The position numbers and the translations under genes are program-made. DNA of 13,452 nt from Verrucomicrobiota bacterium (GTDB lineage Bacteria; Verrucomicrobiota; Verrucomicrobiia; Limisphaerales; UBA1096): the NCBI GenBank assembly GCA_003972865.1, contig QOAX01000316.1, forward strand, positions 1 to 13,452, written 5' to 3'. Positions 7,731 to 13,452 of this stretch are shown here, in pieces. The notes beneath the pieces are model-generated. The model had not been told where the DNA came from. It saw nothing but the letters and a program-made list of their open reading frames with translations, and ran no database searches. Position 1 is the first letter of the stretch. The number at the start of each line of letters is the position of its first letter.

Positions 7731-9632
7731 TTAGTTGGCTTTGTTGCGAATGAGCCAGTAACGGATGGTGACCGCCTGCGGGTGGCCCGGCTGGAGGCCG
7801 ATCACGCGCTTGTAATGGACGTTGGCCCGGGTCACGTCGTTGAGCTTCTCGGCATACAGTTTGCCGGCCTCGAAGTGGGCCTGCGCGTTGTCCGGATCGA
7901 ACTGCAGGAAGGTCTCAAATTCGCTTGCGGCGTCGGCGTAGTAGTTACCCTGCACGAGCGACATGGCGAAGTTGAACCGCGCCGGCCCGTCGTTCGGATC
8001 GATGGCCAGGGCGTGCTCGAACGACTGCAGCGCGAGGTCGGTGTCGCCGGTGTAAAAGGCCGCCTGGCCAAGCTCGAACCGCGCGTCGAACCAGGCCGGG
8101 TCGGCCTTGGCCGCCTCGATGTACGCGGCCTTGGCCCGCTGCCATTCCTCGGTTTTCTGGGCTATTGCGCCGTCGTTGAAATAGGCCTTGGCCACCTGCC
8201 GGTCACCGCTGTTGGGCAGGGCAGGGCTCAGGTATTTGTAGCGCGGGAAGGCAACCGCGCTTGGCAGGACGCTGGCCACCTTCACGGCGTTCGTGGAGGC
8301 CTTGGCCAACAGCCTGGGGCTGGGCAGCGGCGTGGTCGGGATGGGGATGTTCGAGCGCCATGAAATTTGGAATTTGGATTTTTTCTTCGGTTTGACTTCT
8401 GTTTTTTCGTCGTCGTCGCCGAACCAGTTCAGCGGATTCAGCCGCTGCTTCCAGTCCTTGGCCGGCTCCGGCTTGGGAGTGGCGTCCGCTTGGGCGACTT
8501 CCGGCTCCGGCTCGGGTGCGCTTGGCTCGGCCGGTTCCGGCTTGGCCGCCGGGACGGGCAGCGGCGCGGGCTCAACCACGGTCACGACTTCCGGTTCGGG
8601 TGCGGCCGGTTCCGGCGCGGGCTCTTCAGCGGGCGGCTCAACGATCACGACTTCGGCTGGCTCCGGCTCGGGGGCCGGCTCCGGCTCGGGCACGACCTCC
8701 GCGACGACCGGCTCGGGCTTGACCTCCTCTTTTGGCTCCGGCTCAACTTCGGCGACGGGCTCCGGCTCGGGGGCCGGCTCCGGCTCCGGCTCGGGGATCG
8801 GTTCGGGCTTGAGATATTCCTCGAGTTTGTTGGCGAGTGTCCTGATATCGGTATCCTCGTTCGGCGCGAGGGCTAGTAGATAAGCGCGATACGCCTTCAG
8901 CGCGGCGTCGTATTGCTTCATCTGCTGCCGGGCCGCGCCGAGGTTGTGCAGGGCCTTGGTGTTTTTTTTGTCGAGTTCAATGGCCTCCTCGAAATGAACG
9001 GCGGCGTCGCTGTATCTCTTTTGTGACCAATCGATGTTGCCGAGGTTGTTTTTCGCGCGGGGGTCGTTGGGGATTTTGCTGAAGCTTTTCTCCGCATCGT
9101 CGATTCGTTTCGCGCCGTACTCGGCGATTCCCTTCTCGAGCCAGAGATCAAAAACTTGGTCGGTTGATTTTGTGCCGCTGGTCGTGATGAGCAGCGAACC
9201 GAGGTCGTTGGCGGCCTCTTCCCATTCCGCTGCCTCGAGGTGCAGCCAGGCGCGGTTTTGGTACGCTTGAATCCTGCTTCCCTGGCCGCCTTTTTCGATG
9301 GCGAGATCGAACCACTTTTTTGCCTCTCTCAATTCCCCGGTCTCGGCGGCCCCAGTTTTGTTCTTGGAGAGGATTTGGTGCGCGAGACCAAGCTGGTTGT
9401 AGAGTTTACCGACGACGACGAGATTGGTCTTGAGGTTGGGGTGATTCTCGATGCGTTCCCGGGCATCCTCCAGCCGCTCGAGCGCCCCGGCGGTTTTGCC
9501 GTCGGCGAGCAGGCGGCTGCCTTCCTCGAGGGCTTTTTGCTCGGGCGGGGTGCACCCGGCGAGGGTGGCCACCAGGCAAACGGCAGCCAAAAGCCGGCCG
9601 ACCCTGTCGGTGGGATTTTGCGTGGTGCGCAT
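7731..9632 (-). CDS. TPR-repeat lipoprotein with Pro/Glu-rich linker
   Basis: This 633-residue protein begins with a lipoprotein signal: MRTTQNPTDRVGR, a hydrophobic core, and the lipobox LAGC with C27 as lipidation site. It is thus probably anchored in a membrane facing the periplasm. Residues about 30-270 contain tetratricopeptide-like helical repeats (for example KNNLGNIDWSQKRYSDAAVHF, and TKALHNLGAARQQMKQYDAA). Residues 276-390 form a low-complexity linker of PEPEP/APEPEP units. A second TPR block occupies about 480-620 (DARFELGQAAFYTGDTDLAL, ARFNFAMSLVQGNYYADAA). TPRs mediate protein-protein contacts, so a scaffold or envelope-assembly role is likely, but no specific function is recognisable. 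An in-frame ATG at 9650 would add six residues; 9632 gives the more typical lipoprotein N-terminus. It sits upstream of dnaG, probably in the same transcript. Confidence 0.88.
   Translation of the reverse strand: MRTTQNPTDRVGRLLAAVCLVATLAGCTPPEQKALEEGSRLLADGKTAGALERLEDARERIENHPNLKTNLVVVGKLYNQLGLAHQILSKNKTGAAETGELREAKKWFDLAIEKGGQGSRIQAYQNRAWLHLEAAEWEEAANDLGSLLITTSGTKSTDQVFDLWLEKGIAEYGAKRIDDAEKSFSKIPNDPRAKNNLGNIDWSQKRYSDAAVHFEEAIELDKKNTKALHNLGAARQQMKQYDAALKAYRAYLLALAPNEDTDIRTLANKLEEYLKPEPIPEPEPEPAPEPEPVAEVEPEPKEEVKPEPVVAEVVPEPEPAPEPEPAEVVIVEPPAEEPAPEPAAPEPEVVTVVEPAPLPVPAAKPEPAEPSAPEPEPEVAQADATPKPEPAKDWKQRLNPLNWFGDDDEKTEVKPKKKSKFQISWRSNIPIPTTPLPSPRLLAKASTNAVKVASVLPSAVAFPRYKYLSPALPNSGDRQVAKAYFNDGAIAQKTEEWQRAKAAYIEAAKADPAWFDARFELGQAAFYTGDTDLALQSFEHALAIDPNDGPARFNFAMSLVQGNYYADAASEFETFLQFDPDNAQAHFEAGKLYAEKLNDVTRANVHYKRVIGLQPGHPQAVTIRYWLIRNKAN
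8463..8807 (-). repeat. Low-complexity Pro/Glu-coding repeat inside the TPR gene
   Basis: On the + strand this stretch reads as many imperfect copies of GGCTCCGGCTCGGG. On the coding (-) strand these give PEPEP and APEPEP runs, interrupted by valine-rich pieces (VVAEVV, EVVIVEPP). It encodes an extended, acidic, rod-like spacer between two TPR blocks, comparable in style to periplasm-spanning linkers. Such repeats readily gain or lose units. It also creates a long spurious Gly/Ser reading frame on the + strand. Confidence 0.85.
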
Positions 9633-9640
9633 GGCTGCTG

Positions 9641-9669
9641 GTGGTAGCATCGCGGTACGGGCGAGTCAA
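9641..9669 (-). promoter_or_regulatory. Weak candidate promoter for the TPR-dnaG transcript
   Basis: On the - strand TTGACT (9669-9664) matches a -35 box well. After 17 bases comes TACCAC (9646-9641), a poor -10 with three of six consensus bases. Transcription would start almost at the ATG at 9632, giving a leaderless or nearly leaderless message. This is only a pattern match. Confidence 0.22.
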
Positions 9670-9685
9670 GGGAGTCACATCCCTT
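9668..9685. promoter_or_regulatory. Operator-like inverted repeat AAGGGA-N6-TCCCTT
   Basis: Perfect 6-base arms are separated by GTCACA. The repeat lies in the divergent region between the TPR gene start (9632) and the proposed DUF362 start (9703), and touches the candidate -35 box of the - strand gene. Spacing and symmetry suit a dimeric repressor or activator site, but no regulator is known. Confidence 0.35.
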
Positions 9686-9702
9686 TGCGGGCCCACTCCA
9701 TC

Positions 9703-10806
9703 GTGCTCCCCAAAAAAAACAACCGCAGCCCGGCTTGGCCGGGCCGGGCCGACTCCCGGCTGGGTACACGTTTTTTTTGCCTCCCGCTGGCGGGAGTCTT
9801 GGCCTTGGCCCCGCTTGGCCAAGCAGAGGAGGCCACTCCGGCACCCAGGCCCCGCATCCTGTTGGTGGAGGACATGTCCGCGCTGCGCGAGTTCGAGGTC
9901 GATGCCGCCAAGGTCGCGGAAATGGTCTCCGAGGGGCTGAAGCGGCTCACCGGCAGGCCAAGCGAGGCGGCCGCCTGGCTGTCGCTGATCAGCCCGGCGG
10001 ACACGGTCGGCATCAAGGTCAACTCGGTGCCGGGGCCGATTGGCGGCACGCGCAAGCCGGTGGTCGACGCGGTTGTGCGCGGGTTGCTCGAGGCGCGGCT
10101 GCCGCCGGATCGGATCATTATTTGGGACCAGTCGCTGGCCAGCTTGCGGGCGGCGGGGTTCGGCGGCTTGGCCAAGCGGCACGGTGTGCGGCTGGCCGGG
10201 AGCCGGGATGCCGGCTGGGATGAGTCGGTCATTTATGAATCGTCGATCGTGGGCACGCTGGTCGCTGGCGACCTTGGCTTCGAGCGTGACGGGGAGAACG
10301 CCAGCCGCAAGTCGCACCTGTCCCGGCTGCTCACCGGGGAACTGACGCACATCATCAGCATCTGTCCGCTGCTCAACCACAATCAGGCCGGTGTGTCGGG
10401 CCACCTGGTCGGTCTTGTCGATGGCAGCATGGACAACTCCCGCCGGTTCAGTGCGGACGCCTCGATCCTCTCGGTGGCGGTGCCGGAGATTTTGGCGATC
10501 GAGGACGCGAAGCAGCGCCGGCATCTTGGCGACCGGCTGGTGCTCAACATCACCGACGCGTTGTTCTGCCAATACCTTGGCCAGAGCAAATGCCTGCTGC
10601 ACTACACGGTGGGGCTTGGCCAACTGCGCTTCAGCACCGACCCGGTGGCGCTGGATGTCTTCTCGATTGAGGAACTCAAGCGGCAGCGAGAACGGTTCGA
10701 GGTGGACTACTCGCCCCCCGACTCTGCCCTGTACAAAAACGCTGCGCTGATCCAGCTCGGCGAAAGCAACCCGGCCCGCCGCGAGGTCGTGGAGATCGTT
10801 CGCTGA
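9703..10806 (+). CDS. DUF362-family protein with signal peptide
   Basis: The protein belongs to DUF362 (PF04015), a family of unknown biochemical role sometimes annotated as iron-sulfur or uncharacterised exported protein. Numbered from the GTG at 9703 it has 367 residues. Family features are SPADTVGIKVNSVPGP (97-112), the helix TRKPVVDAVVRGLLE (116-130), IIIWDQ (138-143), the PLLNHNQAGVSGHLVGLVDG segment (222-241), and STDPVALDVFSIEEL (312-326). No 4Fe-4S cysteine motif is present. A hydrophobic stretch, FFCLPLAGVLALAPLG, ending in GQA/EEA (about 25-41) looks like a signal peptide. The start is uncertain. The frame stays open back to 9451, but that overlaps the divergent TPR gene, and the ATG at 9631 would overlap its start codon. 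GTG 9703 leaves room for promoters; TTG 9685 is an alternative. fabG follows 63 bases later, so cotranscription with the fatty-acid genes is possible. Confidence 0.75.
   Translation: MLPKKNNRSPAWPGRADSRLGTRFFCLPLAGVLALAPLGQAEEATPAPRPRILLVEDMSALREFEVDAAKVAEMVSEGLKRLTGRPSEAAAWLSLISPADTVGIKVNSVPGPIGGTRKPVVDAVVRGLLEARLPPDRIIIWDQSLASLRAAGFGGLAKRHGVRLAGSRDAGWDESVIYESSIVGTLVAGDLGFERDGENASRKSHLSRLLTGELTHIISICPLLNHNQAGVSGHLVGLVDGSMDNSRRFSADASILSVAVPEILAIEDAKQRRHLGDRLVLNITDALFCQYLGQSKCLLHYTVGLGQLRFSTDPVALDVFSIEELKRQRERFEVDYSPPDSALYKNAALIQLGESNPARREVVEIVR
9711..9779. repeat. Inverted repeat CA8C ... GT8G enclosing GC-rich hairpins
   Basis: Perfect 10-base arms, C-A8-C at 9711-9720 and G-T8-G at 9770-9779, flank 49 GC-rich bases. 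The inner part can form two hairpins: GCCCGG-cttgg-CCGGGC (9728-9744), or the mutually exclusive GCCGGG-ccgact-CCCGGC (9743-9760). An A-tract, stem, then T-tract resembles a bidirectional intrinsic terminator, although the T-tract is 10 bases from the second stem. It overlaps the proposed signal-peptide coding part of the DUF362 gene. Confidence 0.55.
9813..9824. repeat. 12-base palindrome GCTTGGCCAAGC in the DUF362 signal peptide
   Basis: This is a perfect copy of the recurrent palindrome. It is read in the frame CTT GGC CAA (Leu-Gly-Gln) at the end of the predicted signal peptide. Confidence 0.9.
10166..10177. repeat. 12-base palindrome GCTTGGCCAAGC within the DUF362 gene
   Basis: A perfect copy, read in the frame TTG GCC AAG (Leu-Ala-Lys), which is the commonest coding frame of the palindrome in this window. 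Confidence 0.9.
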
Positions 10807-10843
10807 CTTGCCTGGAGGGAATCGCGGATTGACACGACCCCAC

Positions 10844-10866
10844 CGGGCCACCCAAAACAGGGCCCG
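10844..10866 (+). promoter_or_regulatory. Hairpin directly upstream of the fabG start
   Basis: CGGGCC (10844-10849) pairs perfectly with GGCCCG (10861-10866) around an 11-base loop, ending three bases before the fabG ATG. It covers the position where a ribosome-binding site would lie, so it could limit translation. There is no T-tract, so a terminator is unlikely. Function is inferred from position only. Confidence 0.35.
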
Positions 10867-10869
10867 CTT

Positions 10870-11613
10870 ATGAGCTTGTTAGCTGACAAAGTTGCCGTGG
10901 TGACCGGCGCGGGCCGGGGGATCGGCCGCGCGGTTGCCCTCGCCTACGCCAGGATGGGCGCCGACGTGGCCTGCGTCTCACGCACGGAGGAAAACTCGGC
11001 CAAGGTCGCCGCCGAGGTGGAGGCGCTTGGCCGCAAGGCCTGGGCGTTGGCCGTCGATGTTTCCGACACGGCCGCGGTCGATGTGGCCGCAAAGGAGATT
11101 CTCGAGTCGGCCGGAAGGGTGGACATCCTCGTAAACAACGCCGGCGTGACCCGCGACAACCTGCTCATGCGCATGAGCGAGGAGGAGTGGGACACCGTGC
11201 TGGACATCAACCTCAAGGGAGCGTTCAACTTCACCAAGGCATTCTCGCGCACATTCATCAAGCAGCGCAGCGGGCGCATCATCAACATCGCCTCGGTGAT
11301 CGGCCTGATCGGCAACGCCGGCCAGAGCAACTACGCCGCGAGCAAGGCGGCGCTCATCGGGTTCACCAAGTCGATCGCCAAGGAACTGGCGCCGCGAGGC
11401 ATCACCGTCAACGCCATCGCACCCGGCTTCATCGAGACGGACATGACCGCCGCGCTGGACGACAAGGTGCGTGGCGAGATTCTCGCCAGTGTGCCGCTGG
11501 GCCGGTTCGGTTCGCCGGACGACATCGCCCACGCGGCGGTGTTTTTGGCGATGGAGCCCACCGGCTACGTCACCGGGCAAGTTCTCACCGTGGACGGTGG
11601 CATGGTGATGTGA
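10870..11613 (+). CDS. fabG: 3-oxoacyl-ACP reductase FabG
   Basis: FabG reduces 3-oxoacyl-ACP to 3-hydroxyacyl-ACP with NADPH in type II fatty-acid synthesis. The 247-residue protein is a classical short-chain dehydrogenase. The cofactor loop TGAGRGIG (12-19), NNAG (89-92), and the active-site tetrad N114, S142, Y155 and K159 (YAASK) are all present. FIETDMT (187-193) and the C-terminal VDGG are characteristic of FabG. Length is normal. SDR enzymes are numerous and hard to assign by sequence alone, but acpP and fabF immediately downstream make the FabG assignment strong. It follows the DUF362 gene by 63 bases; a GC-rich hairpin lies just before the ATG and no Shine-Dalgarno sequence is evident. 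Confidence 0.96.
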   Translation: MSLLADKVAVVTGAGRGIGRAVALAYARMGADVACVSRTEENSAKVAAEVEALGRKAWALAVDVSDTAAVDVAAKEILESAGRVDILVNNAGVTRDNLLMRMSEEEWDTVLDINLKGAFNFTKAFSRTFIKQRSGRIINIASVIGLIGNAGQSNYAASKAALIGFTKSIAKELAPRGITVNAIAPGFIETDMTAALDDKVRGEILASVPLGRFGSPDDIAHAAVFLAMEPTGYVTGQVLTVDGGMVM

Positions 11614-11646
11614 GCATTTAAGGGCCGGTTTTTTGCGAATAGGAGC

Positions 11647-11675
11647 TTGACGGCTCCGGCTGGCGTTCTTAAAGA
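11647..11675 (+). promoter_or_regulatory. Weak candidate promoter before acpP
   Basis: TTGACG (11647-11652) followed after 17 bases by TAAAGA (11670-11675) lies in the 85-base fabG-acpP gap. The -35 is good and the -10 is poor (three of six). A separate promoter would fit the very high acyl carrier protein demand seen in many bacteria, but this is only a pattern match. Confidence 0.25.
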
Positions 11676-11690
11676 AGCCCCCGAACATTT

Positions 11691-11694
11691 GGAG
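11691..11694 (+). promoter_or_regulatory. Ribosome binding site of acpP (GGAG)
   Basis: GGAG stands four bases before the acpP ATG. It is the only convincing Shine-Dalgarno-like sequence I found before a gene in this window, in line with strong translation of acyl carrier protein. Confidence 0.6.
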
Positions 11695-11698
11695 ACTT

Positions 11699-11941
11699 AT
11701 GTCTGATAATTCACCCGCAGATCGAATCAAGAAAATCATCGTCGAGCAGCTCGGCGTCAACGAGGACCAAGTCAAGCCGGAGGCCAAGTTCATCGAGGAC
11801 TTGGGCGCGGACTCGCTCGACACCGTCGAGCTGGTCATGGCACTGGAGGAGGAATTCGGAACCGAGATTCCCGACGAGGATGCTGAAAAGCTCCAAAGCG
11901 TTGGGGATGTCATCAAATTCATCGAGGACACCCAGTCCTAA
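11699..11941 (+). CDS. acpP: Acyl carrier protein
   Basis: AcpP carries growing acyl chains on a phosphopantetheine arm during fatty-acid synthesis. The 80-residue acidic protein has the expected four-helix pattern and the conserved attachment motif [18 protein letters not shown], with S39 as the serine modified by holo-ACP synthase. [11 protein letters not shown] and [10 protein letters not shown] are close to the family consensus. It lies between fabG and fabF, the usual bacterial order, 85 bases after fabG and 63 bases before the chosen fabF start. It has a GGAG ribosome-binding site, unlike its neighbours. Confidence 0.98.
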   Translation: MSDNSPADRIKKIIVEQLGVNEDQVKPEAKFIEDLGADSLDTVELVMALEEEFGTEIPDEDAEKLQSVGDVIKFIEDTQS

Positions 11942-12004
11942 GGGCCGGGGCGGATTCTGGGGAAGCCCGAGCCGCCGCTTGGCTTGGCTGACCTGCTTGG
12001 CTTC

Positions 12005-13261
12005 ATGGCCGACCCAACACGAAAGCGAGTCGTCGTCACTGGCCTCGGCGTCGTCACGCCGCTTGGCCAGGGGATCGGCACCTTCTGGGAGAACCTCAGC
12101 TCCGGCCAGTGTGGCATTGGCCAGGTCACCATGTTCGACACCGGGGGCTATGCCTGCACCATTGCCGGCGAGGTCAGGGACTTTGATCCCACACCGGCCT
12201 TTCCCTCGCCCAAGGAAGTCCGACGCACCGACCGGTTCACCCAGTTGGGCATGATGGCGGGCTGGGAGGCGCTCAACGATTCCGGTTTGGATTTCGACAG
12301 AGTGAATCGTGATCGTGTCGGTGCGTTCATCGGGTCGGGAATTGGCGGGCTCAGCACGCTGGAGAACCAGCATAAGACACTGCTTGAGCGTGGCCCTGGC
12401 CGGATGTCACCGTTCTTCATCCCGATGATGATCATCAACATGGCTTCGGGGATGTTCTCGCTCTACCACGGCCTGCGTGGACCCAACGTGGCCACCTGCT
12501 CCGCCTGCGCCACTGCCAGCCACGCCATCGGAGAGGCGTGGCGCACATTGGTCATGGGCGATGCCGACGCAATGTTCGCCGGTGGCACCGAGGCCGCCAT
12601 TACACCTGTTGCCTTGGGCGGATTCGCTGCGATGAAGGCGTTGAGCACCCGCAACGACGATCCTCAACATGCCTCACGGCCGTTCGACGCGGAACGCGAC
12701 GGCTTCGTCATAGGCGAGGGTGCCGGCGTGCTGGTGCTGGAGGAACTCGAGCACGCCAGGGCGCGCGGCGCGCGGATCTACTGCGAGATAGCCGGATACG
12801 GCAACACCGCCGACGCCTACCACATGACCTCCCCCGCGCCGGGAGGCGAAGGCGGCGCGCGCGCCATGCGAATGGCACTCAACTCGGGCGGACTCAACCC
12901 AGAGGATATTTCCTACATCAACGCCCACGGCACCTCCACGCCGCAGGGCGACGCCTGCGAGACACAGGCCATCAAGTCGGTGTTCGGCGACCACGCACGC
13001 CGCCTGGCGGTCAGTTCCACCAAGGGGGCGACCGGCCACATGCTGGGGGCCGCCGGCGGGGTGGAGATGGCCGTGTGCTGCAAGGCGCTCGAGACCGATA
13101 CTGTGCCGCCAACCATCAATTATGAAACCCCCGACCCCGACTGCGACCTCGACTATGTTCCCAACGAGGCCCGCGAAATGGAGGTCAACGCCATCGCAAA
13201 TAACTCCTTCGGCTTCGGCGGCCACAACGCCTGCCTCGTGGCGAAGAAATTTACGGGTTAA
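12005..13261 (+). CDS. fabF: 3-oxoacyl-ACP synthase II FabF
   Basis: FabF condenses malonyl-ACP with acyl-ACP to lengthen fatty acids. The 418-residue protein starts with [15 protein letters not shown] and has the ketosynthase active site: nucleophile C168 in [12 protein letters not shown]308 in [12 protein letters not shown]340 in SSTKGATGH and H345. The gating loop SFGFGGHN is at 401-408. Length is typical (about 410-420). An upstream in-frame TTG at 11984 would add seven residues (MADLLGF); I chose the ATG at 12005 because [13 protein letters not shown] fits the family start. It follows acpP after 63 bases and is presumably cotranscribed. No clear Shine-Dalgarno sequence is seen. Confidence 0.97.
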   Translation: MADPTRKRVVVTGLGVVTPLGQGIGTFWENLSSGQCGIGQVTMFDTGGYACTIAGEVRDFDPTPAFPSPKEVRRTDRFTQLGMMAGWEALNDSGLDFDRVNRDRVGAFIGSGIGGLSTLENQHKTLLERGPGRMSPFFIPMMIINMASGMFSLYHGLRGPNVATCSACATASHAIGEAWRTLVMGDADAMFAGGTEAAITPVALGGFAAMKALSTRNDDPQHASRPFDAERDGFVIGEGAGVLVLEELEHARARGARIYCEIAGYGNTADAYHMTSPAPGGEGGARAMRMALNSGGLNPEDISYINAHGTSTPQGDACETQAIKSVFGDHARRLAVSSTKGATGHMLGAAGGVEMAVCCKALETDTVPPTINYETPDPDCDLDYVPNEAREMEVNAIANNSFGFGGHNACLVAKKFTG

Positions 13262-13265
13262 CCGG

Positions 13266-13288
13266 CCGGCCGCTTGGCCAAGCGCCGG
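13266..13288. repeat. Extended palindrome after fabF
   Basis: CGCTTGGCCAAGCG (13271-13284) is a perfect 14-base palindrome starting 10 bases after the fabF stop. CCGG on both sides lengthens the stem, with one bulged C at 13270. As RNA it could form a 9-bp stem with a GGCC loop. No T-tract follows. Confidence 0.8.
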
Positions 13289-13303
13289 GCTGCTTTCGGC
13301 ATT

Positions 13304-13452
13304 ATGGCATCTGACAAAGTATTGCAACGAATGGAGCGTTGGCTGGCGAAGGCCGACTCGCACCCCTTGGCCAAGCGCGAGGCCGACTTGGCCCTGCTGT
13401 TGGCTAAAAACGCCGAAGCTTGGGAGAAGTACGGCCAATTTTACGAGGGCTG
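13304..13452 (+). CDS. Start of an unrecognised gene (partial, 3' end outside window)
   Basis: An ATG 42 bases after fabF opens a frame that runs to the window edge (49 codons). The sequence MASDKVLQRMERWLAKADSH, followed by LAKREADLALLLAKN and EAWEKYGQFYEG, is Ala/Leu/Lys/Glu-rich and predicted to be helical, with no signal peptide. I do not recognise a family. It does not look like the N-terminus of RNase III, which follows acpP-fabF in many bacteria. One TTGGCCAA palindrome lies inside it at 13367-13374, read as Leu-Ala-Lys. Codon use and position support a real gene, but this is based on a short fragment. Confidence 0.55.
   Translation, partial: MASDKVLQRMERWLAKADSHPLAKREADLALLLAKNAEAWEKYGQFYEG

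Noticed and set aside
8463..8807. Possible CRISPR-like or tandem repeat array
   Set aside because: Repeat units are short, irregular and in-frame codons for Pro and Glu, with no unique spacers of constant length.
8293..8883. A + strand frame coding a Gly-Ser repeat protein (GSGSG runs)
   Set aside because: It is the antisense reading of the Pro/Glu-coding linker in the TPR lipoprotein, whose flanking TPRs and lipobox prove the - strand frame.
10829..10834. TTGACA as a -35 box for fabG
   Set aside because: It is a perfect -35 match, but the sequence 16-18 bases downstream (around CCAAAA) has no acceptable -10 element.
9406..10851. A 481-codon open frame on the - strand
   Set aside because: It lies opposite the DUF362 gene and runs out of frame into the TPR gene. 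Its Arg/Pro/Gln-rich composition is that of a shadow frame.
10978..11931. A 317-codon - strand frame across fabG and acpP
   Set aside because: It is antisense to two unmistakable fatty-acid synthesis genes and has no domain signal of its own.
12674..13438. A 254-codon - strand frame opposite fabF and the last gene
   Set aside because: The fabF frame carries all ketosynthase active-site residues; the opposite frame shows only low-complexity Gly/Val/Arg-rich sequence.

Overview
The window is about 13.45 kb of GC-rich, densely coded bacterial chromosome. The gene content points to the Planctomycetes-Verrucomicrobia-Chlamydiae group and most likely to Verrucomicrobiota. The pointers are the tail of a PVC-type (TIGR02603-like) haem-binding cytochrome, a secreted CotH-family kinase-like protein, a short methionyl-tRNA synthetase without zinc-knuckle cysteines, and almost no Shine-Dalgarno sequences. 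The phylum is inferred from gene families; no 16S or other marker search was possible.

Layout. Bases 1-5896 run on the + strand: the C-terminal end of a haem-binding-domain protein, a CotH-like protein, metG, and an exported prolyl-oligopeptidase-type (S9) serine peptidase. Bases 5915-9632 run on the - strand: a TPR lipoprotein with a long Pro/Glu-rich linker, followed 19 bases later by dnaG primase, which converges on the S9 gene with only 18 bases between stops. From about 9703 the + strand resumes: a DUF362-family protein with a signal peptide, then a type II fatty-acid synthesis block (fabG, acpP, fabF), and the first 49 codons of an unrecognised gene cut by the window end. No gap exceeds 100 bases. 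I saw no RNA genes, insertion sequences, CRISPR arrays or prophage genes.

How the genes relate. fabG, acpP and fabF work together in fatty-acid chain elongation. metG and dnaG are housekeeping genes for translation and replication. The haem-binding, CotH, S9, DUF362 and TPR proteins appear to be exported or envelope-associated (the haem-binding one by family, the others by N-terminal signals). I see no dedicated novel pathway or defence system.

The most unusual signal is at the DNA level. The 8-base palindrome TTGGCCAA occurs 12 times, against roughly 0.2 expected by chance. It is often extended to GCTTGGCCAAGC, and it sits just after the stop codons of cotH and fabF, with a degenerate copy after metG. 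This resembles the highly iterated palindromes known from cyanobacteria (HIP1), with a different sequence. The divergent region between the TPR and DUF362 genes also holds an operator-like inverted repeat and a symmetrical A8...T8 structure around GC-rich hairpins.
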